Below, in pieces: positions 32,460 through 41,118 of a DNA stretch of 64,000 bases; position 1 is the stretch's first letter, and each line of letters opens with the position of its first letter. The notes under the pieces are model-generated. The model was given only the letters and a program-made list of their open reading frames with translations. It did no database searches and had not been told where the DNA came from. Location of the stretch: the IMG/VR virus record IMGVR_UViG_3300030060_005656, positions 1 to 64,000 of that record, one strand, 5' to 3'. Source of the DNA: a virus. A program made the position numbers and the translations under genes.

Positions 32460-34030
32460 GACATTAAGTCTTTCATCCTACTAAATTGAGGGTTTTCGTA
32501 AATTTTTGATTCCAATAACTTACCTCCACCACTAGTAGGTGATTTAGTAATTTTCTGCTCCACTGACTCAGAAATTGTTTTTGTAGGTTTAGCTACTTCC
32601 TGAGAAAGTTCTTCTTTGATTACCTTATACAACTCTTTAGAACCTTTTAATGAGTTTATCCCATCAAAACGTTTTAATATGTTGATTTTTTCCTGCTTGG
32701 TAGTTGAATGTTCAGTAAATAGACGTGTTACGTAAGCTAAGTTTGAATTAAACACACCTACTTCATTCAGTTTATCTCTAAAAGTTGTTAAAGCTTTCTT
32801 ATAGTCAGAATTTTTAACTTTTAAAGTTTCTACCTCTTCTTTAAGAAGATTGTAGGACTTTCTTATACGACTTTCACCAAGGTTACGATTGTTAGTGATT
32901 CCTTTTCTAAAAGAAGGCTTGTGTTTTCCACCAGACTCTCTTCCAAACCCTAAAGTTCTTGAAGCTTCTTTCATTTCGTAATCTCTATGAGTTGCTGACT
33001 GGTCACCTTTCTTAGCTCCACCTTCTTTTACTTCTTCGTAATCTAAATGTGTTGCTGATTGGTCTCCTTTTTTAGCCCCTCCTTCTTTCATTTCATAATC
33101 TAGATGAGTTGCAGATTGGTCCCCTTTCTTAGCTCCCCCTTCCTTCATATAATCTCTGTGTGTTGCTGATTGGTCTCCCTTCTTAGCACCACCTTCCTTC
33201 ATATAATCTCTATGAGTTGCGGATTGGTCACCTTTTTTTGCTCCTCCTTCTTTCATATAATCTCGGTGAGTTGCAGATTGGTCTCCTTTTTTTGCTCCGC
33301 CTTCTTCCATATCTTCCATTTCCATCATGTCTCCACCTTCCTTTTCATAATCTTTAAGTTTCCTCATCGATTCAGGTTGGTCTACGCCCATAACTTTACC
33401 ATGTCCTTCGTCCATGTCATCCATTTCGTCTAGCTCAATTTCATAAACCACTTCTTCGTCCATTTCTTCCATCTCATCCATGTCATCCATTTCGTCCATG
33501 TTATCCATGTCCATTTCTGACACTTCTGTTTTGTTTTCGTTGACTGCTTTTTTCATAGTTTTTGTTTTTTTGCTTTCGTCTAATTTAATGATGTATTCAG
33601 TATCAGTAGTATTGTCGGTTAACTCAATTTCGTCATCGTCCTGTTGGATAATGATTCCGTCTTCGTCTCCCATTGCTTTAAATACTTTTAATACTTCTTC
33701 ATCGGATGCTAATGTTAAATCTAGAGGTGGCAGTTCAGGTAACTCTACGTCGTCTGTCTCGTCCTCAATATCAAGTTCCATATCATCTCCCATTTCAGTT
33801 TCCATGTCCATTTCCATTTCGTCATCGTCCATGTCATCGTCTAGGTCAATCATATCAACTTCTTCTTCTTCTTGCTCCTTAAGGTAATCGTCTGCATTTA
33901 ACGATTCTTTTACTAGTTCGTGAATTTCTTCCTTCATTGTTGAAGCAAGTATTTCTTTTGCATTAGACTTCATAGTTTCTTCTAACTGTTCCGCCTCGAG
34001 CAACGCTTTTTCTAAAATTGATTCGCTCAC
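32450..34030 (-). CDS. Repeat-containing acidic prohead scaffold/core protein (gp22 position)
   Basis: This 526-residue protein lies between the prohead protease and major capsid genes, the place of T4 gp22, the main scaffold core protein. Residues 1-100 are helical and then highly acidic (runs of DMDMDMED type), residues about 240-354 contain six tandem repeats of GGAKKGDQSATHRDY, and residues about 380-526 are helical and coiled-coil-like (NLLKEEVETLKVKNSDYKKA). An acidic, helical, protease-accessible protein fits a scaffold that is degraded after assembly. The repeats are not known in gp22. Confidence 0.7.
   Translation of the reverse strand: MSESILEKALLEAEQLEETMKSNAKEILASTMKEEIHELVKESLNADDYLKEQEEEEVDMIDLDDDMDDDEMEMDMETEMGDDMELDIEDETDDVELPELPPLDLTLASDEEVLKVFKAMGDEDGIIIQQDDDEIELTDNTTDTEYIIKLDESKKTKTMKKAVNENKTEVSEMDMDNMDEMDDMDEMEEMDEEVVYEIELDEMDDMDEGHGKVMGVDQPESMRKLKDYEKEGGDMMEMEDMEEGGAKKGDQSATHRDYMKEGGAKKGDQSATHRDYMKEGGAKKGDQSATHRDYMKEGGAKKGDQSATHLDYEMKEGGAKKGDQSATHLDYEEVKEGGAKKGDQSATHRDYEMKEASRTLGFGRESGGKHKPSFRKGITNNRNLGESRIRKSYNLLKEEVETLKVKNSDYKKALTTFRDKLNEVGVFNSNLAYVTRLFTEHSTTKQEKINILKRFDGINSLKGSKELYKVIKEELSQEVAKPTKTISESVEQKITKSPTSGGGKLLESKIYENPQFSRMKDLMSKL
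32969..33309 (-). repeat. Six in-frame tandem repeats inside the scaffold gene
   Basis: Six copies of a 54-60 base unit encode KEGGAKKGDQSATHRDYM and variants (RDYM three times, then LDYEM, LDYEEV and RDYEM). Copies differ by synonymous changes, so they are not brand-new duplications. A degenerate upstream copy (GVDQPESMRKLKDYEKEGG) can be seen near residue 215. Unit number may vary between relatives. Confidence 0.9.
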
Positions 34031-34147
34031 GTTTTTTTATTTTTTTAAAAGTTTATTATTATACCGCACCGCATACCGCAGCATGGTTTATTAATAAATA
34101 TAAACTTTTTGTAAAAAATCTTTATTTTGAGGTTTTTAGTGGGGAAT
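34031..34147 (-). promoter_or_regulatory. Leader of the scaffold gene with GC-rich triplet repeat
   Basis: This 117-base gap is one of the longer untranslated stretches in the head operon. On the minus strand it contains three copies of GCGGT (34064-34080), then TATAATAATAAAC, TTTT and an A-run before the ATG. A near-match TATTTATT lies at 34093-34100. The GC-rich stretch stands out in very A+T-rich DNA and could be an operator, a processing site or a promoter element. Confidence 0.4.
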
Positions 34148-34840
34148 TTATCTATTTAAGAAATTGTCTAGTTTAGACATCATAGATAATGACTTGTTTA
34201 CTGTATTAGATTTTGACGATTCTATCATTTCTGTTGGTTCATCTACACTGTCAGCTTTTTCGTCTTCTTTAAATAAATATGACCCCGGAGTTGATGGTGA
34301 AGAAACCAAATCGAAACAAATTAATTCAAAATCTTCTTGTACTTCATTATACTCTCCATTTTTAGTTAATGAACCCACACCTCTAGAAGAAATACCTAAT
34401 GTTACACCTTGTCTTAATAAATTAGCGGCCATATCACCAACACACGATATTACACCTTCTTTTAGATAACCTGGAGATGTTAATAATTTAAGTTTACCTA
34501 TTAATCTATTTCCATCCCACCAGGTTTCTGTAATTATGTGAGAAGCTCTGTCTAAATCGATAAGTGAAGATTCTGGGTGGTTAAGTTCTGATATTGCACC
34601 ACCTCTTTTTATAACTTCCTGGTATCTTTCGTTTTCTCTTTTTAATATATTTTCTGGGTATATTCTACCGTTTCTATTTGGGGTGTTATATTTTTGGAGT
34701 ATTGCGTTCATATATATTTCACCGTCGAAGTTGTCTTTTGCCATTTCTCTTAAGATTCCTTTGTTGTCATCTGGTGAAAGGTGTCCGTCATGCTCAACTA
34801 ATATTCCATGACCGATTTCTCTTGCTTCTAATACTCTCAT
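34148..34840 (-). CDS. Prohead protease, T4 gp21-like
   Basis: The 230-residue serine protease matures the prohead by cleaving scaffold, capsid and internal proteins. NRNGRIYPENIL (55-66), ELNHPESSLIDLDRASH (85-101) with the candidate catalytic His88, and LGISSRGVGS (148-157) with Ser151/Ser152 match the gp21 family, followed by DLVSSPSTPGSYLF. It precedes the scaffold and capsid genes exactly as in T4. The C-terminal 40 residues are Ser-rich and charged and may be removed by self-cleavage. Confidence 0.9.
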   Translation of the reverse strand: MRVLEAREIGHGILVEHDGHLSPDDNKGILREMAKDNFDGEIYMNAILQKYNTPNRNGRIYPENILKRENERYQEVIKRGGAISELNHPESSLIDLDRASHIITETWWDGNRLIGKLKLLTSPGYLKEGVISCVGDMAANLLRQGVTLGISSRGVGSLTKNGEYNEVQEDFELICFDLVSSPSTPGSYLFKEDEKADSVDEPTEMIESSKSNTVNKSLSMMSKLDNFLNR

Positions 34841-34887
34841 AATATTCTTTTTAAATAAATAGTGGTGTTAGGCAAAAAAATCTTATA

Positions 34888-35325
34888 TCACTTTTTAGAT
34901 TTATAGAACTGAAATGTCTCAGAAGTTAGTAAAGTTTTATTTATTATCTCATTTGTGATATTATTAACTGATTCGGAAATAGAAGGTACTTTAATATCTT
35001 TATGTTTAAGGTCTTTAAGGAATAAGGTTATTTCACACCTAAGAAAACTTCTTTTACCTTTTTTTATCCCACTAGCTCTTAAATCTAAATCTACTATAGT
35101 TTTTGTTTTGAATGGAGTTTCTGATAATTTATTATATACTCTATGTTTTATATCGTTTTTTACTTTTTTAATAGGTCTTTCCCAGTTTAGTAAGTCTTCT
35201 TTTGGTTCTGCCCAGCTAGATAAATTTAAGTATATAGATTTTAGTGAAGACACATCTACAGTGCCATAGGATGTTTTAAATACATCGGAAATTTTAGTGT
35301 TTATTTCTCGTCCTTGTTTTATCAT
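34888..35325 (-). CDS. Uncharacterised 145-residue protein between portal and protease
   Basis: A basic protein of alternating strands and helices (TKTIVDLDLRASGIKKGKRS, then FLRCEITLFLKDLKHKDIKV). No family is recognised. It sits inside the head operon, where T4 has small head-core genes (gp67, gp68), but I see no direct resemblance. A head-assembly role is inferred from position only. Confidence 0.55.
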   Translation of the reverse strand: MIKQGREINTKISDVFKTSYGTVDVSSLKSIYLNLSSWAEPKEDLLNWERPIKKVKNDIKHRVYNKLSETPFKTKTIVDLDLRASGIKKGKRSFLRCEITLFLKDLKHKDIKVPSISESVNNITNEIINKTLLTSETFQFYKSKK

Positions 35326-35367
35326 ACCATATATTTTTTATACTTTAAATATAAAAAATACGTGTAG

Positions 35368-36108
35368 TTAGTTCAAGTCCTCTAGGAGACTCCTAACCCT
35401 AATATATGATTTTTTTGTGATATTTAACCCTCTTATTTCGTTTTTAACTTCCACTAACTTAGCTGATAAATTATCATCTTTAGACTCTTTTAATAAATCG
35501 TTAATTTTATTTAGGGTTATTTCTTTAACATTATTAAACTCAGAACTTAAATTATCTTCTGTCATTAACAATGTATTTTTTAAAATGGTTTGTTGATTTT
35601 CACTTAGTGAATTTCCATATTCTTTTCCATAATTTTTAGATAAAACATGGGAAAGTATTTTAGGGTTTTTTATTTTACCTTGGGTTTTTTTGGTTTTTAG
35701 GGTATTTTCACTTAGTATATTTTTTGAATTACTAACACTCTCTAAGTTAATTATAGAATTACTATAAACTATATTATCTATATTCTCATAAATAGTATTT
35801 GTTTTTTTGGTACATAGTTCTTTTCTATCAGAGATAATTTTATCTAGAATAGGACTAACTTTATTTAGTTTATGTTTGTTTCTTTTTAAAAAATCTACAG
35901 CTTCATTTATGTAGTTAACCGAATCTTTTTCATTCTTAAACTTTTTAGTCTCTATTTCATTGTATAAAGTAAAGAATTCCCTCAATACTTTGGAGTACTT
36001 CATTGCTCCCATTACTACAGATAAATTTCTTTTAAATTTATTAGTGTCAGTAAAGGAGTTTTCTAAAATACTGTCTATATTATTTTTGTAGTAACCGAAA
36101 TTTTTCAT
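35368..36108 (-). CDS. Uncharacterised 246-residue helical protein in the head operon
   Basis: The protein is Lys, Asn and Ser-rich and largely helical (RNLSVVMGAMKYSKVLREFF, then NNVKEITLNKINDLL). No family is recognised. It follows the portal gene by 24 bases. A near-match to the late element (TATTTATT) precedes it at 36122-36129. It may be a head-core or portal-associated protein. Confidence 0.55.
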   Translation of the reverse strand: MKNFGYYKNNIDSILENSFTDTNKFKRNLSVVMGAMKYSKVLREFFTLYNEIETKKFKNEKDSVNYINEAVDFLKRNKHKLNKVSPILDKIISDRKELCTKKTNTIYENIDNIVYSNSIINLESVSNSKNILSENTLKTKKTQGKIKNPKILSHVLSKNYGKEYGNSLSENQQTILKNTLLMTEDNLSSEFNNVKEITLNKINDLLKESKDDNLSAKLVEVKNEIRGLNITKKSYIRVRSLLEDLN

Positions 36109-36132
36109 AAGTGTCTTTTATAATAAATATAC

Positions 36133-37977
36133 TTAATCCTCTAATAATGAATCTACCTTATCATTTATACTATCAATATTATTTTTTGTTCTATTTACTA
36201 CCTCCTGTAACCCATCCAAAGATAGACCTTTTTCTTCCATTAATAATGGTAACCCTTTTTCTTTTTTAAACGATTCTGCTGCTGGAACTGGTTCTGTCAC
36301 TTCATCTCCACCACCAGGAGCCTCAGTTTCAGGACCACCCATATCAAAATCTGCAACATCCTGACTTCCCGTATCTAGTCCTGGTTCATCACCTGCTGTA
36401 TCTGCTCCACCTTCACCACCTTCCTCAGTTGGTGGTTCTCCATATAATTTGTCAACAGTATTAAATAATCCTGTCTTCTTAATAGTTTCTGCAGTTTTTT
36501 CTAATTCACCTGATAATGCTTTTTCAAATCTTTGTTGTTGTAAATCTAATTTAATTTCTTCATCACTCATCCCTAAAATAAATTTCTTTGCCCATGTTGC
36601 TGATACCGGAGCTATACCACTACCAGGGTCTCCTACAGCATCTTTATATAAAGTTATTTTAGTTTGCCATTGTTCTAACTTTAATAATTCAGCTTGTGTC
36701 GATGGGTTTGTCAAGCCTAAAGAAAAATTCTCTAGTTCATCTTCAAAACCTAAAACATATAAATGAATAATAGCTATTTTATTTAATTCTTGTATAATAG
36801 CTTTTTGAATCTTATTTATGGTTCTTGCGAATCTAATATCTAATAAAGCCAAATTTTTACCTTCTCCAACAACCTCCTCAAAACCTAAAAATGCTTTTGG
36901 TATTCTAAGAGATGCTAGGAGTTTTTTCTGGATATATTCAATATCTGCAATTTCACTTAGGTTGGTTGCTCCAGGTAATGTATCTATTGGACTTGCCGCT
37001 GCTTGGTCTCTTACAGGTATAAAATAATCTTGGTCAACAGCCATTTGATTCATTCTCAAATCTACATTACCGTTTTGTGGGTCAACAATAGGGTCTCTTT
37101 TAAATTTATTTGCAACTTTTTGGATATAAGCTTCGACATCCTTATCATCCATATTACCAACAAAAACTTTAAAAACTCTCCTTTCAGGTGCTCTAGAAGT
37201 TCTATAGACTAACATAGCGTCCTCAGCTAACAATAATTGTTTCCATATTCTTCTACATTTTTCCAACATTGACGTACCGTAAGGTAGTCTTCTATCATCA
37301 CCTAGTAACCTAAAGTGAGCTACCTCCCAAGAATTGAATTTGATGTCTTTTTCTCTCCAATTAAATTCTACTTTATGAGCGTTAGGGTCATCGTTACTTA
37401 TCTGGTTTAACGCACTATGCCCCTCATTTCTTTCCAATTCAATATTAGGTAATTGATTAACACCGATAATTCCTTTTTCCGGGTCAATTTTAAGATAAAC
37501 AAAATTATCACCATATTTACACGTATTACGAATCCACATAGGTAAATTTGTATTAACATCTAATACGTTATTAAATAAATCACCTAAAATAGATTTAATT
37601 CTAGTGGACTCAGAGTATATGGACAACATGTAACCTTTTTCTGATGGAGTAGTTGCTTCTTCAGAGTATATATCTAACGCTGCTGATATTTCTGGTGTAA
37701 ATTCCATTGATTCATAATCGTAATATGAAGCTAGTCTTGTTGGTTCATAGTATACTGATTTTGTGTATAATTCATTATCTATTTTTTGCCATTGATTGGA
37801 TAGATAAAGTGATTGTTGCATTTGAAGTTTTTCCTTTTCGAACTCATCTTTCGAGTCTGTTTTAAGGATATCTTTTGGTAACATCTTAAATTTTTGGTAC
37901 GTTGGTTCCTCTTGTGTGGGGCCACCAGGTCCAAATAATTTACTCAGTCTTTGGTATATTGTTAAGTTATCTGCCAT
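36133..37977 (-). CDS. Portal protein, T4 gp20-like
   Basis: The 614-residue portal forms the dodecameric ring at the packaging vertex and starts head assembly. Typical gp20 segments: YDYESMEFTPEISAALDIYS (about residues 84-103), MWIRNTCKYGDNFVYLKID, SWEVAHFRLLGDDRRLPYG with MLEKCRRIWKQLLLAEDAML, and YIQKKLLASLRIPKAFLGFE. The C-terminal 90 residues are a Gly/Glu/Pro-rich tail ending in a helix. The length exceeds T4 gp20 (524) mainly through this tail. It is downstream of the terminase gene, as in T4. Confidence 0.92.
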   Translation of the reverse strand: MADNLTIYQRLSKLFGPGGPTQEEPTYQKFKMLPKDILKTDSKDEFEKEKLQMQQSLYLSNQWQKIDNELYTKSVYYEPTRLASYYDYESMEFTPEISAALDIYSEEATTPSEKGYMLSIYSESTRIKSILGDLFNNVLDVNTNLPMWIRNTCKYGDNFVYLKIDPEKGIIGVNQLPNIELERNEGHSALNQISNDDPNAHKVEFNWREKDIKFNSWEVAHFRLLGDDRRLPYGTSMLEKCRRIWKQLLLAEDAMLVYRTSRAPERRVFKVFVGNMDDKDVEAYIQKVANKFKRDPIVDPQNGNVDLRMNQMAVDQDYFIPVRDQAAASPIDTLPGATNLSEIADIEYIQKKLLASLRIPKAFLGFEEVVGEGKNLALLDIRFARTINKIQKAIIQELNKIAIIHLYVLGFEDELENFSLGLTNPSTQAELLKLEQWQTKITLYKDAVGDPGSGIAPVSATWAKKFILGMSDEEIKLDLQQQRFEKALSGELEKTAETIKKTGLFNTVDKLYGEPPTEEGGEGGADTAGDEPGLDTGSQDVADFDMGGPETEAPGGGDEVTEPVPAAESFKKEKGLPLLMEEKGLSLDGLQEVVNRTKNNIDSINDKVDSLLED

Positions 37978-38001
37978 GTTGTTTAATAATATTAATTATT
38001 T

Positions 38002-38009
38002 TATAAATA
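38002..38009 (-). promoter_or_regulatory. TATTTATA element, putative late promoter
   Basis: On the minus strand CTATTTATAAA ends 24 bases before the portal ATG at 37977, in the gap after the terminase stop codon. Confidence 0.45.
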
Positions 38010-38021
38010 GTAAATCATTTG

Positions 38022-39767
38022 TTATCGGACCTTCCCAAATAACCACCCGTAATCTTTATACATTTGTTTTGCATCACTATTTTGATTTCCTGGTTGTCCA
38101 AAAATCCCTCTATTGGCTGGGGGTTTTCTATGTTCTGGTTCTTTACTTTCTCCATTTGCACTCCCTGAAGTGGTCCAACTATCCAACATAGCTTTAGTTA
38201 AACTATCTGCTTTTTGTAGTTGTGAAAAAGAATTTTCCCCTACATATAAAGCCATTGCTATTGCCATTATTAAATCATCGTGTTTTCCCTTCATATGATT
38301 AGGTTTACCATTTATATAGACAAAAGTATATAATTCGTTTAATAATCTTTTAGAACGTATAGTAAATTTATGTCTTAATGACTCTTCAAATGCCGCTACA
38401 ATTTGACTTCGTTTATTATTAAAAGCCAATCCTGGAGTTTTATTTCCATCATTAGGGTTGTATTTCCATTTATCAGCGGTATTCATACCTTCAACATATA
38501 GGTCTTTATACCCTAGTTCTTGTAGTTTTCTAGATGTTGCGACACCCATACCACCTGTAATGTCAGTAACAACATAAGCATTATACATACTCCCCCATTT
38601 ATATACTATATCTGCTGCTAAATCTGGCGGTATCTTACCTAAATATTCTAAAACCTGGCACCTTTCATCAAAATCTATTATGATGATAGAAGTAAAATCT
38701 TCTGAGTCACCCCTACTAACATCACACCCCAAAATATATCTGTGACCTTTTTTAGGTTTTTCCCAAACCCATAACTGATTACCCACAAACATTTCTTCTG
38801 GGTCTCTAATATCTTCATTTTTTATTCTCTCTATTGTCTCTACTGGTATTACATTATCTCCAGAACCTAAAAAAGCACTTTCTAATTCTTGTGAAACCTT
38901 TCTTCTATCGTACTTAAGTTTTTTAACCATACTCTCAAACCAAGAAGAACAAGGTTTATAACCATTTCTAATTAAACCCTCAAACTTATCTAAACTTTTT
39001 TCATATATAAATTCATCCTCATTATAATCTTCTCTATTTAATAAAAAATGCACAATATCTTTACACTTAACCCAGAAAAGGTCTTTAGTAAATCTAGGGT
39101 CATTTTCCCAATGTAGTTCGGAAATATGAAAACTATTTAAACCTTTTATAGCTTGTTCATATATTTCATAATATATTTTATCATAACCATTAGGTGTGGA
39201 TATTACTATTACTTTACCACCGGTAGATAAGGATGCCATACACGCTGCCCAAAAATCATCACCAGCCTCAATATATGCAGCCTCATCAAATATTAAGGTA
39301 GTTGGTGTGTACCCTCTTAATGCATCCACTGAGGTTGCTACAGCTTTAACTTCACATCCATTGTTTAATTTAAAATGTTTTTGTGAATCTTTTTCTTTGG
39401 AAAAACCTACATTAATCCATTGAGGCCACTGATTTAAGAAACCTCTAACTTTATTGGCAAATTCAGACGCTGTGTCTAATTTATTGGCAATAATCAATAT
39501 TTTTTCTGGTTTTGTTTTAGAAGCGAATTGTAATTTTTTAGAAACCCAAGCTGCTGTGGCTGTAGAGACCCCAGCTTGTCGATATTTTTTAGTTATATTA
39601 TCACTGTAGGTTTCAAAGTTAGATAACATCATTTCCTGTTCAGGAAACAAATTAAAAGGTACATATTTAGATTGTGTATTATCGTATGTTTCTAGATATG
39701 TTTTAATAGCATAATTAGTATCTTGTAAGCATCTTGCATATTCTTGTATCAACTCTTGTTTGTCCAT
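38022..39767 (-). CDS. Terminase large subunit, T4 gp17-like
   Basis: The packaging motor has an N-terminal ATPase and a C-terminal nuclease. FNLFPEQEMML is the adenine-binding Q motif region; KYRQAGVSTATA (61-72) is a deviant Walker A without the usual Lys; TTLIFDEAAYIEAG (156-169) is Walker B with Asp161-Glu162; VISTPNG is motif III. The nuclease has GCDVSRGDSEDFTS, VVTDITGGMG and a late KHDDLIMAIAMAL with the acidic metal ligands. Length 581 compares with 610 in T4. It heads the head operon. Confidence 0.93.
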   Translation of the reverse strand: MDKQELIQEYARCLQDTNYAIKTYLETYDNTQSKYVPFNLFPEQEMMLSNFETYSDNITKKYRQAGVSTATAAWVSKKLQFASKTKPEKILIIANKLDTASEFANKVRGFLNQWPQWINVGFSKEKDSQKHFKLNNGCEVKAVATSVDALRGYTPTTLIFDEAAYIEAGDDFWAACMASLSTGGKVIVISTPNGYDKIYYEIYEQAIKGLNSFHISELHWENDPRFTKDLFWVKCKDIVHFLLNREDYNEDEFIYEKSLDKFEGLIRNGYKPCSSWFESMVKKLKYDRRKVSQELESAFLGSGDNVIPVETIERIKNEDIRDPEEMFVGNQLWVWEKPKKGHRYILGCDVSRGDSEDFTSIIIIDFDERCQVLEYLGKIPPDLAADIVYKWGSMYNAYVVTDITGGMGVATSRKLQELGYKDLYVEGMNTADKWKYNPNDGNKTPGLAFNNKRSQIVAAFEESLRHKFTIRSKRLLNELYTFVYINGKPNHMKGKHDDLIMAIAMALYVGENSFSQLQKADSLTKAMLDSWTTSGSANGESKEPEHRKPPANRGIFGQPGNQNSDAKQMYKDYGWLFGKVR

Positions 39768-39771
39768 ATGC

Positions 39772-39779
39772 TATAAATA
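39772..39779 (-). promoter_or_regulatory. TATTTATA element, putative late promoter
   Basis: On the minus strand CGATATTTATAG ends 4 bases before the terminase ATG at 39767. The context is the same as in front of 23584 and 49826. Confidence 0.55.
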
Positions 39780-39798
39780 TCGTAAAAATATTAACTCT

Positions 39799-41118
39799 TT
39801 ACAAGTTATATAAAAAGTCTTTCTCAGCTTTTGTTAAAGAATCCATACCACTTTTATTTATTTTATCTAAAATGGTGTCCATATCTAGTTCTTCAACATC
39901 TGTAGTTGGTGGGGTATCGTCTATCGGTGTAGGAGTTTCACCGGAAACATCTTCATAGTCTTCCTGTTTTAACTGTTTAACAATATCATCAATCATCTTT
40001 TTAACTTGGTCTTTACCTTTTTGGCTACCAGACAATATCTCTTTAGCTAATTTAAGAAATTCTTCCGCTTCTAAACTTACAAATTTAAAATAAAAATAGT
40101 TTTTAATTCTTTTTTGTTCTTCCATATCAAAAAAGTTATCTGGGTAAACTTCCAAAAATTTTTCCCAAATTACCGGCCCTAATCTTAAGTCCCATACTTC
40201 TGCTGGTAATGTATCTTCCATTCCAATTACCTCATCTGCCATTTCTGGGTCTGAAGGTAAACCATGAGCTGATATATATTCCATAACCCCCTTATATAAT
40301 TCATGAACTAGAATAGGGAACATTAGTCCTGTTGCTTTAATTGTTGGTGGGTCTGTTTCTAGGTCTAACTCTTCTTTTCCAGCCATTGCAGATTCTGCTC
40401 CTCCACCACCCATCATACCTTCCATATCTGGCATTACCCAATAAAGTAAGTCATTTACTGACATTACTATAGAATATAAACCAACTAAATCTGGATTAAT
40501 ATCATTTAATTTTTCATTAACTAAATGATACATATAGTGTGCTTTTTTTGCAGACCCTTGTATTAAAGAATTTATAAATCTTCTTTTTTGTTTTTCTAAA
40601 TCTAATTTCTGTAACCTTTTTGCTGCCTCATCTTCCATTTCAAAATTAGGGAATTCTGGTTCTTTTTTCTTCTTTTTTTGAGGTTTCATTTGCATTCCAG
40701 AAGTATCCGGTTTTTCGAGTTTTGCATCAAATTGTAAATCTCCTTCTGGTATACCCATTTCACCCACCACTAACTCTACAGCTAAATTTTCTAGGGTTTC
40801 TCTGTTTTGAGATTCTATTTGCATGATTCTTCTTGCTGCTTGCATTAACATTGGTTGTAAAGACATGAAAGTTTGTGGGTCAATGTTCTCTACCCCTGTC
40901 GCGTCTTTTACTTTTTGTACAACGTCTTGGAATCTTTGGGATGCTATTAATTCTTCGAAATTATCTGGAATACCGTCTTTGTCTATATCTGGAAATGCTT
41001 GATGTCCACCGAGTGGATGTTCCTGGGACCCTAACTTACGTTCAATGTCCGGGGACATTCGTTCTCTACCATCACCATAATCAATAGGTGGTGCTTCATT
41101 AAGTTTTTTCTTAGCCAT
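39799..41118 (-). CDS. Uncharacterised 439-residue head-operon protein
   Basis: No family is recognised. Near residue 45 it has DIDKDGIPDNFEE, a D-x-D-x-D-G-x-x-D loop like the calcium sites of EF-hand or thrombospondin type 3 repeats. The middle is rich in Met, Glu and Lys; residues 190-400 are helical. The C-terminus is acidic with a final helix (LDKINKSGMDSLTKAEKDFL). Placement directly upstream of terminase and overlap of 8 bases with the preceding gene suggest a virion or packaging role. Confidence 0.5.
   Translation of the reverse strand: MAKKKLNEAPPIDYGDGRERMSPDIERKLGSQEHPLGGHQAFPDIDKDGIPDNFEELIASQRFQDVVQKVKDATGVENIDPQTFMSLQPMLMQAARRIMQIESQNRETLENLAVELVVGEMGIPEGDLQFDAKLEKPDTSGMQMKPQKKKKKEPEFPNFEMEDEAAKRLQKLDLEKQKRRFINSLIQGSAKKAHYMYHLVNEKLNDINPDLVGLYSIVMSVNDLLYWVMPDMEGMMGGGGAESAMAGKEELDLETDPPTIKATGLMFPILVHELYKGVMEYISAHGLPSDPEMADEVIGMEDTLPAEVWDLRLGPVIWEKFLEVYPDNFFDMEEQKRIKNYFYFKFVSLEAEEFLKLAKEILSGSQKGKDQVKKMIDDIVKQLKQEDYEDVSGETPTPIDDTPPTTDVEELDMDTILDKINKSGMDSLTKAEKDFLYNL

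Noticed and set aside
32969-33309. Repeat array considered as CRISPR
   Set aside because: Units are in-frame, contiguous, coding and lack unique spacers.
33170-33887. Plus-strand Ser-rich and Phe-rich frames opposite the scaffold gene
   Set aside because: They mirror the acidic Asp/Met runs and the tandem repeats of the minus-strand gene and have low-complexity composition.
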